A stretch of 64,000 nt of DNA from Artemisia argyi (Eukaryota; Streptophyta; Magnoliopsida; Asterales; Asteraceae). Position numbers and translations under genes: made by a program. Under the pieces are notes generated by a model, which ran no database searches, was not told the DNA's origin, and worked only from the letters and a program-made list of their open reading frames with translations. The stretch spans positions 126,681,796 to 126,745,795 of the forward strand of contig CM060692.1 in NCBI GenBank assembly GCA_030686995.1, in the 5' to 3' direction. Of the stretch, positions 32,861 to 45,100 are shown piece after piece (position 1 is the stretch's first letter; each line of letters begins with the position of its first letter).

Positions 32861-34638
32861 TCATTCTTTTGTGAAATATTCCCGTGACGTTGACAAGCGT
32901 CACAGGACTTGACCAAATCTTGGGCATCCTTGTAGATCGAGGGCCAATAAAAGCCGGAATCAAACACCTTTTTGGCGGTGTAGTTGGGATTGTGGTGGCC
33001 CCCCGTGGGACCATCATGGCAAGCCTTTAAAATTTCCGAGGCTTCCTGACCATACACACACCGCCGGATGACTTGATCCGCGCATATCTTGAACAAGTAG
33101 GGGTCGTCCCAAAAGTAATGTTTTACATCTTTGAAAAAATTATTTTTTTGTTGGGACGACATCCCTTTCACAATGAAGTTACCCGCAAGATAGTTTGCAA
33201 AGTCGAAAAACCATGGGGTAATCGAGTCTCCACGAAATGAAACGACGTTGAGGGTTTCGAGAGGAAATGTTTCATTTATTTCCTTTTTCTCGAAAGCATT
33301 TTGGAGAGGGTTTTCAAGACGGGAGAGATGATCAGCAGCTAAGTTCTCAGCTCCTTTTTTATCATGAATAATGATATCAAATTCCTGAAGGAGGAGAACC
33401 CAACGGAGGAGTCTCGGCTTTGCATCTTGTTTTGCAAATAGATACTTCAAAGCCGAATGATCCGTATACACTATGCTTTTAGTCAGAATCAAGTATGGCC
33501 GGAATTTTTCAAAAGCATACACCACAGCCAATAATTCTTTTTCAGTGGTGGTGTAATGACTTTGAGCCTCGGTCATAGTCTTGCTGGCATAGTGTATAGG
33601 CTGAAAATGTTTTGTTTTGCGTTGCCCCAAGACTGCCCCTATCGCATAATCACTAGCATCACACATGAGCTCGAAGGGCAAGTCCCAATCGGGGCCAACA
33701 AGAATCGGTGCCTCGGTAAGCCTTTTCTTTAATTTTTCAAAGGCTTCGATGCACTCAGGGGAGAAGATAAAAGGAGCATCCTTCTCGAGGAGATGGGTCA
33801 TAGGCCGGGCGATTTTAGAAAAATCTTGAATAAACCTACGATAGAAACCGGCGTGACCCAAAAAGCTCCTAACACCTTTCACAGTCGTGGGATGAGGCAA
33901 TTTTGCAATGACGTCCACTTTGGCTCTGTCAACCTCCATCCCGTTTTTTGAAATTTTATGGCCGAGGACAATGCCCTCTTTGACCATAAAGTGACTCTTC
34001 TCCCAATTTAGACATAACTTTGTGTCTTCACAACGTTTTAGCATGCTGTCTAAATGAGAGAGACATGATTGGAACGAATTCCCAATGACCGAAAAATCGT
34101 CCATGAAGACCTCCATACTTTTCCCGATCATGTCGGAAAAAATGGCCATCATACATCTTTGAAACGTGCCCGGAGCATTACATAAGCCAAATGGCATACG
34201 TTTATATGCGAAAGTTCCATAGGGGCACGTAAAAGTGGTCTTTTCTTGGTCTTGCGGGTCAATGGGAATCTGAAAGTAACCCGAGAAACCATCGAGGAAG
34301 CAATAGTACTCATTCCCCGCTAATCTCTCGAGCATCTGATCCATAAAGGGCAGAGTAAAATGATCCTTATGGGTGGCGTCATTCAATTTACGATAATCAA
34401 TGCAGACGCGCCAACCCGTAACCAAACGAGTTGGAATCAACTCATTCTCCTCATTTGTGACAACAGTAATGCCACCCTTTTTTGGAACACAGTGAACTAG
34501 GCTGACCCAAGGACTGTCCGAGATAGGGTAAATCAATCCGGCATCAAGAAGTTTTAAAACCTCTTGTTTGATAACCTCATGAATTTTTGGATTCACCCTT
34601 CTTTGATGTTGGACCGCAGGTTTGAAATCATCCTCCAT
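32695..34638 (-). pseudogene. pol: Athila-like reverse transcriptase, RNase H and integrase zinc finger
   Basis: A 647-codon frame. RT has LDGFSGY (D116) and FMDD (178-181). RNase H has MCDAS (D328), [10 protein letters not shown] with the usual Glu, and YTDHS (D393). The integrase zinc finger (GHH ... CDACQRHG) follows. The last ~50 codons are out-of-frame after an indel near 32865. The 5' end is a one-base deletion near 34660, which separates it from gag-protease. Unlike the first Athila copy, the RNase H Glu is intact. Confidence 0.88.
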
Positions 34639-36914
34639 TAATATCTTGTGAGTACAAAATCAGGGTCGATGCCCTTGATGTCGGAGAGACGCCAAGCAAT
34701 TGCTCGTTTAGGAGACTTCAAAACCTGTATAAGAGCAGCCTTTTCCTCAACACTTAAGTCTTTAGCAATTATGACGGGCAATTTATCATCACCCTCCAGA
34801 AATGCATATTCAAGATGAGGCAGCAAGTCCTTAAGTTCAACCGCGGGAAAGTCATCAGTTTTCTCAACATTTTTGACTTCCTCCTTATGAAGTGTTTGTG
34901 GTAGAACAGGAAGAGGAGAGGGATCTTCGTTTAATAACTTTTCAAGCGTGAGAATATCCCCCTCGAGGTCAATTTCTTGGTTATTGATTCCATCGGGAAC
35001 CGAATCACTGTTGAGATAGGCCTCAATTTCTTCTAAGATGAAGTCACTTCCCTCAAACGGAGTGAGGGAAGGAGAAGAATTGGCAATAATGGGGTGAGAA
35101 GATGGAGTGAAGTTTTCACTCGGAGAATCATCGACAAAACCTAAAACCTCTTGAGCGTACTCCTCAGACGCAACATCAATGACATCAATTCGGTTAACCA
35201 TTTCGGCGTCATAATTAGAGGAGTACCTCGAAGTTTGATCAAGGTTAAAGGTTACAGCTTCATTACCAACACGAAGAGTTATTTCCTCTTCGTGCACATC
35301 AATTAACGCACGACCCGTCCTTAAGAATCTTCTCCCGAGAATGAGAGGAACTCGTGGGTCAGCATCGACCTTAACAACAACGAAGTCAGCGGGGAAATGG
35401 AACTTTCCTACTTTCACGAATACATCTTCAGCAATGCCGATAGGACGAGAGATTGAACGGTCGGCAAGCTCGAGAGTCATGCACGTAGGAGTGAGTTCAG
35501 GAAGAGAGAGTTTCTCCCACACTGAGTAAGGCATCAGGTTGATGCTAGCGCCAAGATCGGCTAAGGCGAAGCATTCAACCATCCCAGGGAAAACACATGG
35601 AATGAGAAATCTCCCAGGGTCTCCAAGCTTCTTAGGAAGCTTCTTTAAGATAACTGCTGAGCAGTTTTCGTTCAATGGAGTCTTTGCCATTTCGTACAAT
35701 TTTTCCTTGTTGCTTAACAAGTTCTTGATCATCGATGCGAATTTGGGCATCAGGATGATAGCATCCGCAAGGCTAACGTCAAAATGCAAATCTTGAAAGA
35801 TTTGATAAAACTTATCCATTTGGTGACTAGCCTTTTCGCGGAGCTTTTGCTCATTAAGTCTTGACGGGTATGGTAGTGAAGGTTTAGATTTAGGGTTCTC
35901 TCCAGGAGTTGTTGATGGTCCAAATACAACTCCCGGTTTTGGTACAAGTCCAGATTTTGGTACAAGTCCAGATTTTGGTACAATTTCTGGAACAACCTGA
36001 GGGTGGACGTGTGCGGTACTTCGTGGGCTAGTAAATTGCACCTTGTCCGTGGTTGCCTCAGGCTCAATTTCTACTTCCTCGTAATAAAAAGGAGGAGGAA
36101 TAGGAGGAACTGGCGGCTCTTCATAAGCTTTACCACTGCGTGTAGTAATAGCTTTGAGTTCACCCTTGGGATTAACAACTGTATTAGCCGGGAGACCTCC
36201 TGATGTAGAGGGTGGAGTGAGATGATTCATAAGACTGGCAAGCATATTCTCAATCTTGCCTTGATTTTGATCAATTTTGTTGTTTGTTACCATCAACTCA
36301 CTCTTCAACTCTTGACCCTGTTTGGCTATTGATGATTGGAAATCATTCTTCAAATTTGAGATTTGATTTTGCATTGCCCTTATTTTGGTCTCATTAACTT
36401 TGATGTAGTTATTGAGCTCGTTTGGGAGGGGATCTTGATAATTTGGAGCTGAATACCCTTGATTACCCCTTTGGGGTGGGTACTGATTGACGGGGGCAGG
36501 ATTTTGATTTTGCATATTAGGCCCCCTTGGTGGATTAGGATTAAACCTATTTAGATTTTGAGGAAACCTGGGTGGTCCACCCTGGTTGCTAGCCCGGTAA
36601 TTTGGTTCCACTTGAGGACGGTATTGGTTACCTCCTTGGTTGGAATTGCCGGCTATTGCATTTACTTCGAATGGATTGCCTTCGGTGGCAGTGCAATTAT
36701 AATATGAGTGTGGACCACCACAAGTGACACAAACTTCTATCTTTTTTACTTCAGCTTGTGGAGAAGAATGAGGAGAAGAAATTTTCTGGCTTTTGGTGAT
36801 AACCAATGCATGAATTGCTTCCGTGAGTTTGTCAAGTCTAGCATCGGTGCTAGACTGAGCCACGGGCAATGAGGTAGACGGAACAACTTCCCTTTGGGAA
36901 ACAACCGATTTGCT
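34638..36914 (-). pseudogene. gag-pro: Athila-like Gag C-terminal part and protease
   Basis: In frame with the upstream gag but separated from it by a TGA. It contains a zinc knuckle CVTCGGPHSYYNC (CX2CX3HX4C), an Asn/Pro/Gln-rich linker, a three-fold VPKSGL hexapeptide repeat and the aspartic protease with ALADLGASINLM. It ends out-of-frame shortly after DIKGIDP, where one base is missing relative to the first Athila copy. No ATG is apparent after the stop, so this part would need readthrough. Confidence 0.85.
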
Positions 36915-37679
36915 TCAGGGAATGCGGACCTTAGATTTATTCTCAATGATCACTAAAGCATCCTTTGTGGTGCGATTCAAGAAGTTACCTCCAGTGGAGG
37001 CATTTAGAGAGTCTTGATCGGATTGGCTTACACCATTGTAGAAAGTATCAAGTTGCATGAGATCGGAGAAACCGTGGTGTGGGCATTTTCGGAGCAATTC
37101 CTTGTAACGATCCCATGCCTCACTAAAGGATTCATCAAATTTCTGCGTGAATTTCATGATCTCATTCTTGAGACTTGTGGTTTTGGAAGGAGGAAAGAAT
37201 TCATTTACAAACTTTTTCACAAGATCTTCCCATGTCTCAATAGATCGTGGAGGTTGTTTTTCAAGCCAAATCCGGGCTTGTCCCTCCAGGGAGAATGGGA
37301 AGAAAAGAAGTTTGATTGCTTCACAGGGGACATCTTTGCATTTGATGGTGTATGTGATTTTATTGAACCATCGAATGTGATCTTGAGGATCGTCCCTCTC
37401 ATAACCGTAGAATTGACGTGATGTGGCCAGGTTTATCAACCCTGTTTTAAGCTCAAAATTATCGGCCATGATTGCCGGAACAACGATAGCATCTCCGTAA
37501 CCCTCGACGGGTGCTTGGAGAAGCTCATTCATAGTGGGTTCAGCCGCCATGATGACAGCTGAAGGTGGAACAGCTCGGATCTCAGATCCGACTGTTGGTG
37601 CAGAACGTCTACGAGATCTTCGAGGTTTCCGGACCAGCTCACGTAATGGGCTAGTGGACCTTGAAGAACGAGTGCGCAT
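36915..37679 (-). CDS. gag: Athila-like Gag N-terminal part, ends at premature TGA
   Basis: It starts with a basic Arg/Ser-rich stretch (MRTRSSRSTSPL) and continues into the retrotransposon Gag domain: ADNFELKTGLI, WFNKIT, FPFSLEGQARIWLE, FFPPSKTTSLKNEI, CPHHGF, DTFYNG. A TGA at 36915-36917 stops it after NKSKVRIP, just before the linker to the zinc knuckle. The reading frame continues unbroken after it, so this is a single point lesion. The basic N-terminal extension is shared with the first copy. Confidence 0.88.
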   Translation of the reverse strand: MRTRSSRSTSPLRELVRKPRRSRRRSAPTVGSEIRAVPPSAVIMAAEPTMNELLQAPVEGYGDAIVVPAIMADNFELKTGLINLATSRQFYGYERDDPQDHIRWFNKITYTIKCKDVPCEAIKLLFFPFSLEGQARIWLEKQPPRSIETWEDLVKKFVNEFFPPSKTTSLKNEIMKFTQKFDESFSEAWDRYKELLRKCPHHGFSDLMQLDTFYNGVSQSDQDSLNASTGGNFLNRTTKDALVIIENKSKVRIP

Positions 37680-37964
37680 GCACTAGGGATAAAACCTTTT
37701 TGGACAATATTTTTGTTATCGTCCCGTAATCCAGAATCGTTTCTCTTTAAGAATCACCTTAAAAGAAAACCGAATCAGAAAATGTTACGATATGTTTTTG
37801 TTGTTTTTTACTTTTTTTTTTTTGGTGTTTCAACACTTTAGGAAAAGTGTCAATGACTTTTTTATGTGTTTTGATTTTGAAAATATTCACAAGTGATGGT
37901 ATTTGTACAGTGAGTGAGGTGAGATAACACTAATATCGAAAGACGCTACAGAAACGCGCACACG
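37680..37964 (-). other. Leader between primer site and gag
   Basis: An untranslated leader of about 285 bp. It is T-rich on the plus strand and contains no gene. Confidence 0.7.
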
Positions 37965-37981
37965 TCCCTGGCAGCGGCGCT
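37965..37981 (-). other. Primer-binding site, tRNA-Asp type, degenerate
   Basis: On the minus strand it reads AGCGCCGCTGCCAGGGA. Compared with the first copy it has lost the first T of TGGCGCC to A and one G to A, so pairing with the primer tRNA would be weakened. Confidence 0.8.
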
Positions 37982-37987
37982 AAAAAT

Positions 37988-40900
37988 TGATTGATGCTAA
38001 ACCACCAACTTATATTGACCAAAGAATGGTCAACAAAGTCAAATAGCCTAGATCAATACTCCGGGTAATATAAGGTATCACCGGGTCGTTAAATCCCGTT
38101 GAGGTGTGAAATGTAACTTTAGCGTGCTTTGTGATCGGGTGTTTATTCACAGAAAGGGTTTGTTGTGAGAATTATTTGGATATTATTAACAGAAATAGCT
38201 TAGGAAAGCTATGTGAATGATTACGGGAACTGAGATTGAGAAGAAATCACCTAAAACTTAAAACCGTACGTTTGCCGAAGACGTGGACAAACGTACAAAA
38301 ATATGAATACGGTGATCTGGAAAGGCTACTGGTATGAAAATTTACTTTTTACAAACCTAATGATGAGAGAAAATTTTTGGAAATTTAAAACTAATTTTTA
38401 CACTAATTTAATAATTACTATTAATTAAATACTATTTTTCTAATTACTTTTAATTAACTAAATTAACCTAACTTATAAATAATTATGAAATTAACTTGGA
38501 AAAATAGAAATTAAACTTAGAAAAATCTAAAATACTATAAAACTAATTTTAGAAATGAAAATATATTTTTAAGACTATTTAATTAATTATTACTAATTAT
38601 TAACTAATTATTAATTTCTTTTTAATTATTTAAAATAACCTAAATTCTAACTAATTATTAAAATACACTAGAAAAGTGAAAATAAAATTTGGAAAAATTA
38701 AAAATAACTAAAAACTAATTTTAAGATTTAATTTATATTTTTCTGATTTAGTAATTAATTATTATTAATTATTAACTATTTAATAATTACTAAAAACTAT
38801 TTTAAATTAAGAAAAGTACTAAATGATAAAAGAAAAATCTGAAAAAATTACAGAAATAGTTTTTACACACCAGAAGCCTAAAAAAATTGTAAAAATGGAA
38901 ATTGCTTATAAATAAGCTGATGAATAAGCCAAATGGCTTAAATAGAAGCTATCACTTCTATTAAGTTGGGCTTATTTGAGATTTTCTTTTTCCAAACTGC
39001 TTATTACAAGTTATTAGACAACTTTTGTGAAGTGAGATTGACTGAGGTCAAAGAAATAAGCACTTCAAGTGCTTAAAACCTTAACAGTTGACTTTTATTG
39101 ACCAAGAGTGGAAATAAGCCAAAATCAGCTTGTGTGGGGTCCACTTTGGTGAAAACAGATGTAAACAAGTACAATGAACAAATTAAAACAAGTATCACAC
39201 AAATAAGCTAAGTAAATAAGCTAAAATACCAAAATAAACACTTGGCTTATTCGGTTCTGAGGTAGTCTGAGGACAGACTTTTGAGGTCAAACAAAGTGGG
39301 GTCCACAGGTGTACAGGTCAAACAACTGGTCAACCCTAAGTCCTTGGTAGGAGGGGGGTTGAATGATGCCAAGTTGGAGGTGTGGGACCCACTGGGTCAG
39401 TCACAAAACACCACCAAAGTTTGGTGGGTGACCTGAGTGGTCTATGCACAGGGCAAAGCCTTGCCCTACAGCTCAGTTTGAGCTTAAGCACAAGCTTGAG
39501 AAAAAATCAATAAATTAAAACAACCATAGGGACTTGTAGTTCTACTGATAGACTATGACTCCAACAATTTTCAGATCTTAGAACCACCCACAAAATTCAC
39601 AATAAATCACTCCATATTTGGAAAAACCTGAGTATGGTATTTTTGACTTTTTGAGAAATTATGAGATTAGACTTTTATGAACTTGTATTGCTGGTTTAAT
39701 GACTTAAAGTGTTATGATAAGCTATATGAAAGGTAACTTAAGTAAAAACATTCACTTATGAAAAGATTTGATTAGGTTTGAGCTTGAAAAATCACCACAG
39801 TTAACTGTGGTGATTATGTCTTAGTGATTTTGACTTTTGCAATGTTTTTGAACAAGTAAATGACTTCCCAGAGCTTTCTTACACCCAAATGACTGAATGA
39901 AACACAGAGATGCACAATAAGACAGATGGAACACTACAAACAAGCTACAACCAAACACCCCTTAAAAAAACAGTTAAAGATGAAAACTTGATTCAAACAA
40001 GTGTACAACACAATCTACTGCATACAACTACTCCAATTAACAATACTTAAACAAGATAAACACAATTTAACTATTAAAACTACTTATTAATGAAGAAAGG
40101 AAATTTTTGAGCTTACAAAGCCTTCCAAGCTAACTGTTAAGGACCAAAGAACCAAATGAACCAATCCTAATGCCCTCCCATGAGGTTCCTAACCCACGGC
40201 CATCCTTAATAAACTGTGCTCCAAGCTTTTTCAACCAATGATCACCACTTTTTTATTTATTTTTGATTTTTCTTAACTTTTTAGTAATTAATGAAAACTG
40301 AGTTAGGGATGTTCACACAAGCTTATAAAGCTTTCAAAACCTTGTTTCTGAGTTTACATAAGCATCTGAATTACTTGTACACACATTAAAAGCTTTGATT
40401 AGAACTTGCAGATTTGAAATGAAACTTGAAAAGTGAAAATGAAACTTAAACTTTAAAATAGACTTTCATTGATAAAAAGAAGTTACAATGCATTAAAAAT
40501 AAACTGAAATACATAAAAACTAAAAGATTACACACTAAGGCTCATGTGTGAGCTACAATATATATATTGAAGCAAAAATAAATCCTAGGACTTCCCACAT
40601 GGCTTCATTTTGAATTCTGGATGCCCCACAAGCTTCCTGTTGACCTCTTGACCAAATCCTCACCGTTCAATTGTTTTGAGATCATCTGGGCTGTTGATTA
40701 CCATTTTGGCGCCAAAATGGATACGGGGCAAGGATGAGTGGTACTGGTGGCGGGTTGTTGTGGGAATTTATGGTGGTGGATTAGTTAGGTGTAAGCATTA
40801 ATTGTGGGGGGCTTTTGTTGGAAAAAGGTGAGAGGAGGGGGGATGAGTCTCCCTGGTTTCACGCTGGAATGTTGGGGGAAGAAGGCGGTCAAAGGTCGTT

Positions 40901-41544
40901 TGACCTTGGTTGACTGTTTGACCCCGGTGTATTATTAGTTTAGGATTGGGCCGGGTAAGATGGGCTTTGGGAGGTGGACTGGGCAATGGGAGTGTTTTGG
41001 TTTTGGGTTTGGTTTTGGTATTTAGATAATAAGGGTCCGGTTGGTTTGTTTAGTGTCAAGGACCAATTTTGTAATTGTATCAAACTTCAAGGACTGGTTT
41101 TGCACTTTTCCAAATCTGCTTCCAAGGACCAATTATGCCAATCATTAATAAACCAAGAACCAATTTTGCCATTTTTGATTTTTCAAAATTCCCAGGGATC
41201 TATTTTGCCATTTTTGGATTTTCAGGGACTAAACTTGTAATTTTTGGAAAACTTGTTACCCAAGTGTAATTTTTATGATTTTTGACTTTTAAAACCTTGG
41301 GTTGACTTTTCCTTTCAAAATAAATGCATAGGGAGTAAAATTGACAAGTTTTGAAACTTGGGGGACTGAAACTGCCAATATTGCAAACTTTGTACGTTTT
41401 TCCTTTGTTTTTGCACATTTTGCATTTAAAACACATAAAACACAATCCCTGGGATAATTTAAGTATTTTGATATCTTTTTATTGTTTTTGTGCGTTTTGG
41501 CAGTTTAAATATATCAAAAACGATGAGTGTTTGAGTACTCATCA
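37988..41544 (-). repeat. 5' LTR of the complete Athila-like element
   Basis: 3557 bp, matching 27490-31046. It ends in the terminal hairpin GATGAGTG ... TACTCATC, with one base different from the 3' LTR copy. It is followed by the TTCGG target duplication. Confidence 0.95.
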
Positions 41545-41549
41545 TTCGG

Positions 41550-41769
41550 CTAGGAAAAAAAGAAAACGTGACATATATTTTAAATGTGTACAATTGTATT
41601 TAACATAAATCTTAATATTCTCATCACGTATATATGTTCAATTATTAACGTATTAAGTACTTAGGTTATAATCGGGATGCAATGTCTTAAATATTTAAAC
41701 GTATTTTATAAATTCGAGTTCAAGGATATTTTAGGTATTTTACGCGTTTAGAAAATCTTGGGTTTTACA
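41550..41769 (-). repeat. 3' LTR of the chromovirus, right part
   Basis: These 220 bp complete the LTR split by the Athila insertion. They match 48247-48466 and end GGGTTTTACA. Confidence 0.92.
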
Positions 41770-41800
41770 ACTCTTCCCCTCTAAAAAGAAAATTTTGTCC
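41770..41800 (-). other. Chromovirus polypurine tract and 3' pol end motif
   Basis: On the minus strand AGAGGGGAAGAG lies directly before the LTR. It is preceded by AATTTCGCGGACAAAATTTT, a phrase that in Tekay/Del chromoviruses follows the pol stop codon. Confidence 0.8.
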
Positions 41801-42479
41801 GCGAAATTAAAATGAAGAGATAACGGAAACGTACCAATTCACGAAATGAAATGAAAGTGATTAACTTTCTCGGAATAGTTTCTCCAAGGAAATCTAACAA
41901 ACGGAAAAGTTTCTCATCACTCGATCCAAACAAAATAGGATAGCCACAGGCTCTCCATAGAAAACAAACCCGATCCAACGAATACGAAATGGACATGAAA
42001 CAGATGATAGTCGTAATTTCACAAAAAGATTCATGAACATTAGATGAATTTGGAGTGAATACGGAAGTGATACTAGATGGTAGAAAACTTCGCGAGTCTA
42101 ATCAGGCTCTAAACGAGCTAAGGAATTTGCTAAACAATCTGAGAAGCATAAATCGAATTATCAGACATAATCAGAGTTTCCTAAAGAGGTTGGTAACCTA
42201 TTCGTACTAATGATTAAGCAAGCATATATCGGAGTATCGAGTCGTATTAGGATATATAATGGGATAGGTAGGATAACCGCACGGATAAGAATGAATCTAA
42301 GGACTAACGTATCACGAACCAAGTCTTCATAAATGCCAACACGTCTAAATCTTATATACAAGAACATCATTCGCAACACACAAATCCTGGTCTAAAGTTT
42401 CAAAGCTCCTCTTCCACAATGATAACTTTTCTATTAGTTATTATAATCAATTCCAAATATTCAATGAGCGGCTTCTTGA

Positions 42480-43960
42480 CTTAATTCATCCAAAGGTGTT
42501 CTACATTTTCGTTCATACACTATCTGAAAGGACAAACTTTGTCACTTGCATGCCATCAATCTTAATTAGCAAACACAACCAGACCACACACTTGTCAACT
42601 TCCTGCTCAACACATCTTCCAAGTTTAAATAGTTATCCTGATTATCCATGAGTCCGTAGATGAACGACATAACTATACTTGAGTCTGGTCCCTCAAGCCT
42701 TCTGTAGTTCTTCTATGGGACTGTGAGATAAAAGAGCAAATCTCCGACACGATCACAACAGGTGTGCCATGCAATTGAGAAATCTTATGTTGGAGGATTT
42801 TTGCCAACTTGCTAAAAAAATTCACATCCTAAGAGGCAAAAGTGAGCTGACTAAATCAAACAATCTACCAAAACTCAAATTATGCTATCCTTCTTAATTG
42901 TGCGTGAAGATTTCGTACCAAGGTTCATGAAAATTCAAATCCTGCTTTAGATCCCTTATATATCTTAGTACAACCAAGAGGGATAGAAAAAGTAGAATTG
43001 TGCCTCAATCGTAACAATTTCTTTCCACTCCTAACACAGATCATAGTTTGCCATCTTGCTCCTAAGTTTTCCTAATATCGTGAAATTGGATTCCATCTTC
43101 ATTGTGAGGTATTTCTTCAAGTCTTGAGAGTAAACTTCACTACCGCCAACTCCAAGTCACGCATTGAACAATTCTCCTCAAACAGTTCTACTTGCATAAG
43201 CAATAACTTCCCCGTGTTGCATAAGGGCATAACCAAGTCTTCTTCTCGAAATGTCTCAAAGTTGATACTCATCTAAAGGTATGGAAGCTAATTTCTATTT
43301 CAGTTTTTGTGAAACTCCGTTCTCATCCAAGCTAAGCTTCTCTTCCATACTCATAAATTCATCAATGGTAACGCAAGTCATGGACATCTTCCAACCAATG
43401 TCATGTTTCTTGAATATACAAATGATCCTCATATTTCCAACATATTACAAAAGTGATTCTCATGTCTCTTCTTCGTCTCTGAATGTACTAAGATGTCATA
43501 CTATGATAACTTTGTCTAAGTATTCATGAAAGAAACAATTCTTCAAGTCCATAAAATAGTCAAAGCATCAGCTAATACTATTAGCATCATTAATAATCAT
43601 AGAGGCCGTTACGAAAACGAAAGGAAATTCTAAGAATACTTCAAGCCATAAATCCATCTAAAGGAAAAATCAGCGTACTTAAATTGATAAGATACATCGT
43701 CGATTCAAGGTAGGGAATAATGGTTTTTAACAGAAATATGGTTCAGCTTTCAGAAGTAAATATAAGTCTCCTACTCTCATCCTTCTTCGTTGCGAATAAA
43801 ACCGAAGCAGTCCAAAGAGATACACTAAGACAAACAAACCATTTCATGGCTTTTGGTTGCCACTCCTCCAGTTCTCTCAATTTAGCTGGTGCTGTTCAAA
43901 ATGGAGTTTCAAAATCAGGAAAAACATCGTTCTTATACGGATAGGGTTCTGTCTCATCAA
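42480..43960 (-). pseudogene. pol: Eroded chromovirus pol (RT, RNase H, integrase remnants)
   Basis: Translating the minus strand by eye gives recognisable but stop-filled pieces in the right order. RT start: APAKLRELEEWQPKAM and SVSLWTASVLFATKKDES (about 43950-43800). RT palm region: FHEYLDKVIIV (about 43530). RNase H: MQHGEVIAYASRT (about 43220). Integrase: SIIWVLVDRL-like and KSAHF-like words (about 42850), LHGTPVVIVSE (about 42760), and YERKCRTPL (about 42500). Frames change often and several hundred codons are missing, so it cannot encode an enzyme. Confidence 0.75.
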
Positions 43961-45081
43961 ACTTTTACTGTTCTCAAGCACTCCTCAAAGATATCCTATG
44001 ATCCCATAAGTTCAAGTTATATGATGTAATTATTATCACGTTGGCCAGGCGTCATAATACTTGCATCATATAAACATGCCTTTATTGAAATCATATTCTA
44101 CCTTGAGTCGTGACTAAACATCTCCTTAGTACTAAGTCAAATCAAATTCATAATCGGTGAAAAATCTGGGTGGTTCATTCAGGGATTATATCAGAAAATC
44201 TCATATCGCAAAATGACTCTCAAGGTGAGATTCATCCCACGGGAACAGGAATAGATGCTAGGAAAAATTTTACAACCGCGAAAATAACGTACGAGTTTCC
44301 AGGTTAGCAAGGATAGCAAAAGTTTAACAATCGGAAATCATGATAGATGTAAATCAGAGTGGTTCAAAATGTCAAAGGAGAGACGTAGTATCACAATAGT
44401 TAGCATTTAGATGTTCAGTCAACCAATCTATACTGGAATAACATCGGATTTAACTTTCCAAGGAAAGACAGATCAGCATAGCAAATCTTATCATTCAGAA
44501 GTGAGGGAGACATCCCTATACTCGTGATTAATTATTACAAGATTTCTCATAGGAATTAAAATGAATAGGGAAAAATCTAATAGTATAGGGAAACATAGAT
44601 AAGCTCAGCAAAAGTAAGAGAATTACATAATGTGTCAAACACCTCATGGTCATACGAATTCTCAGAATGCTTGAAGAGGCATCTAAATGGCTAACAGATG
44701 AATCAGAGGTTGAAATTAAACGGGAATGAAGTTTATGTAATGTCAAACATTAGTGCAGCATCCTCAACGCATTCTAAACTTACTTAGTCACTAACCTCAT
44801 GTTGTGCAAAATCATAAGGTTTAATTCTCCGGGAGGAGAAATCTAAAAAGGGCTTAACTAAAAGCAAAGCACCAACCAGAGTGATGCGGAAGCAATGATA
44901 CTTAAACAAATGCCCTATAGCCTATCCAAACCTCACCAGTTATAACTTAAAGTTTCAGAGTGGAAATCCTAAAGCAACTTCTCAACGGTTGTTCCCTAAC
45001 TCTTATGGTGCAAAACTTAGAGGGCCTAATACTCACAGGTCATAGCCTAAGCTCTACGGGTTTTGAATCCGCCGATCAAAC
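43961..45081 (-). other. Chromovirus gag-region remnant, no readable frame
   Basis: About 1.1 kb lies between the primer site and the RT remnant, where gag and protease should be. It is too short for both and I could not read a Gag or zinc-knuckle motif. Confidence 0.5.
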
Positions 45082-45096
45082 CTGTCTCTGATACCA
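45082..45096 (-). other. Primer-binding site, initiator tRNA-Met type
   Basis: On the minus strand TGGTATCAGAGACAG begins four bases from the LTR. The first eleven bases match the initiator tRNA-Met site used by chromoviruses and copia elements. It fixes the orientation. Confidence 0.88.
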
Positions 45097-45100
45097 TAAT

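Larger units (their letters stand above)
27490..41544 (-). mobile_element. Complete Athila-like Ty3/gypsy element, 14,055 bp
   Basis: Two LTRs of exactly 3557 bp flank a minus-strand gag-pol. The target duplication TTCGG is present at 27485-27489 and 41545-41549. The order on the minus strand is 5' LTR, tRNA-Asp-type primer site, gag, protease, RT, RNase H, integrase, an ~880-bp non-coding tail, polypurine tract, 3' LTR. By eye the LTRs differ at about 1-1.5% of positions, with no net length change, so the insertion is recent and is the last in the nest. Four lesions break gag-pol. No env-like frame follows pol. Confidence 0.96.
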
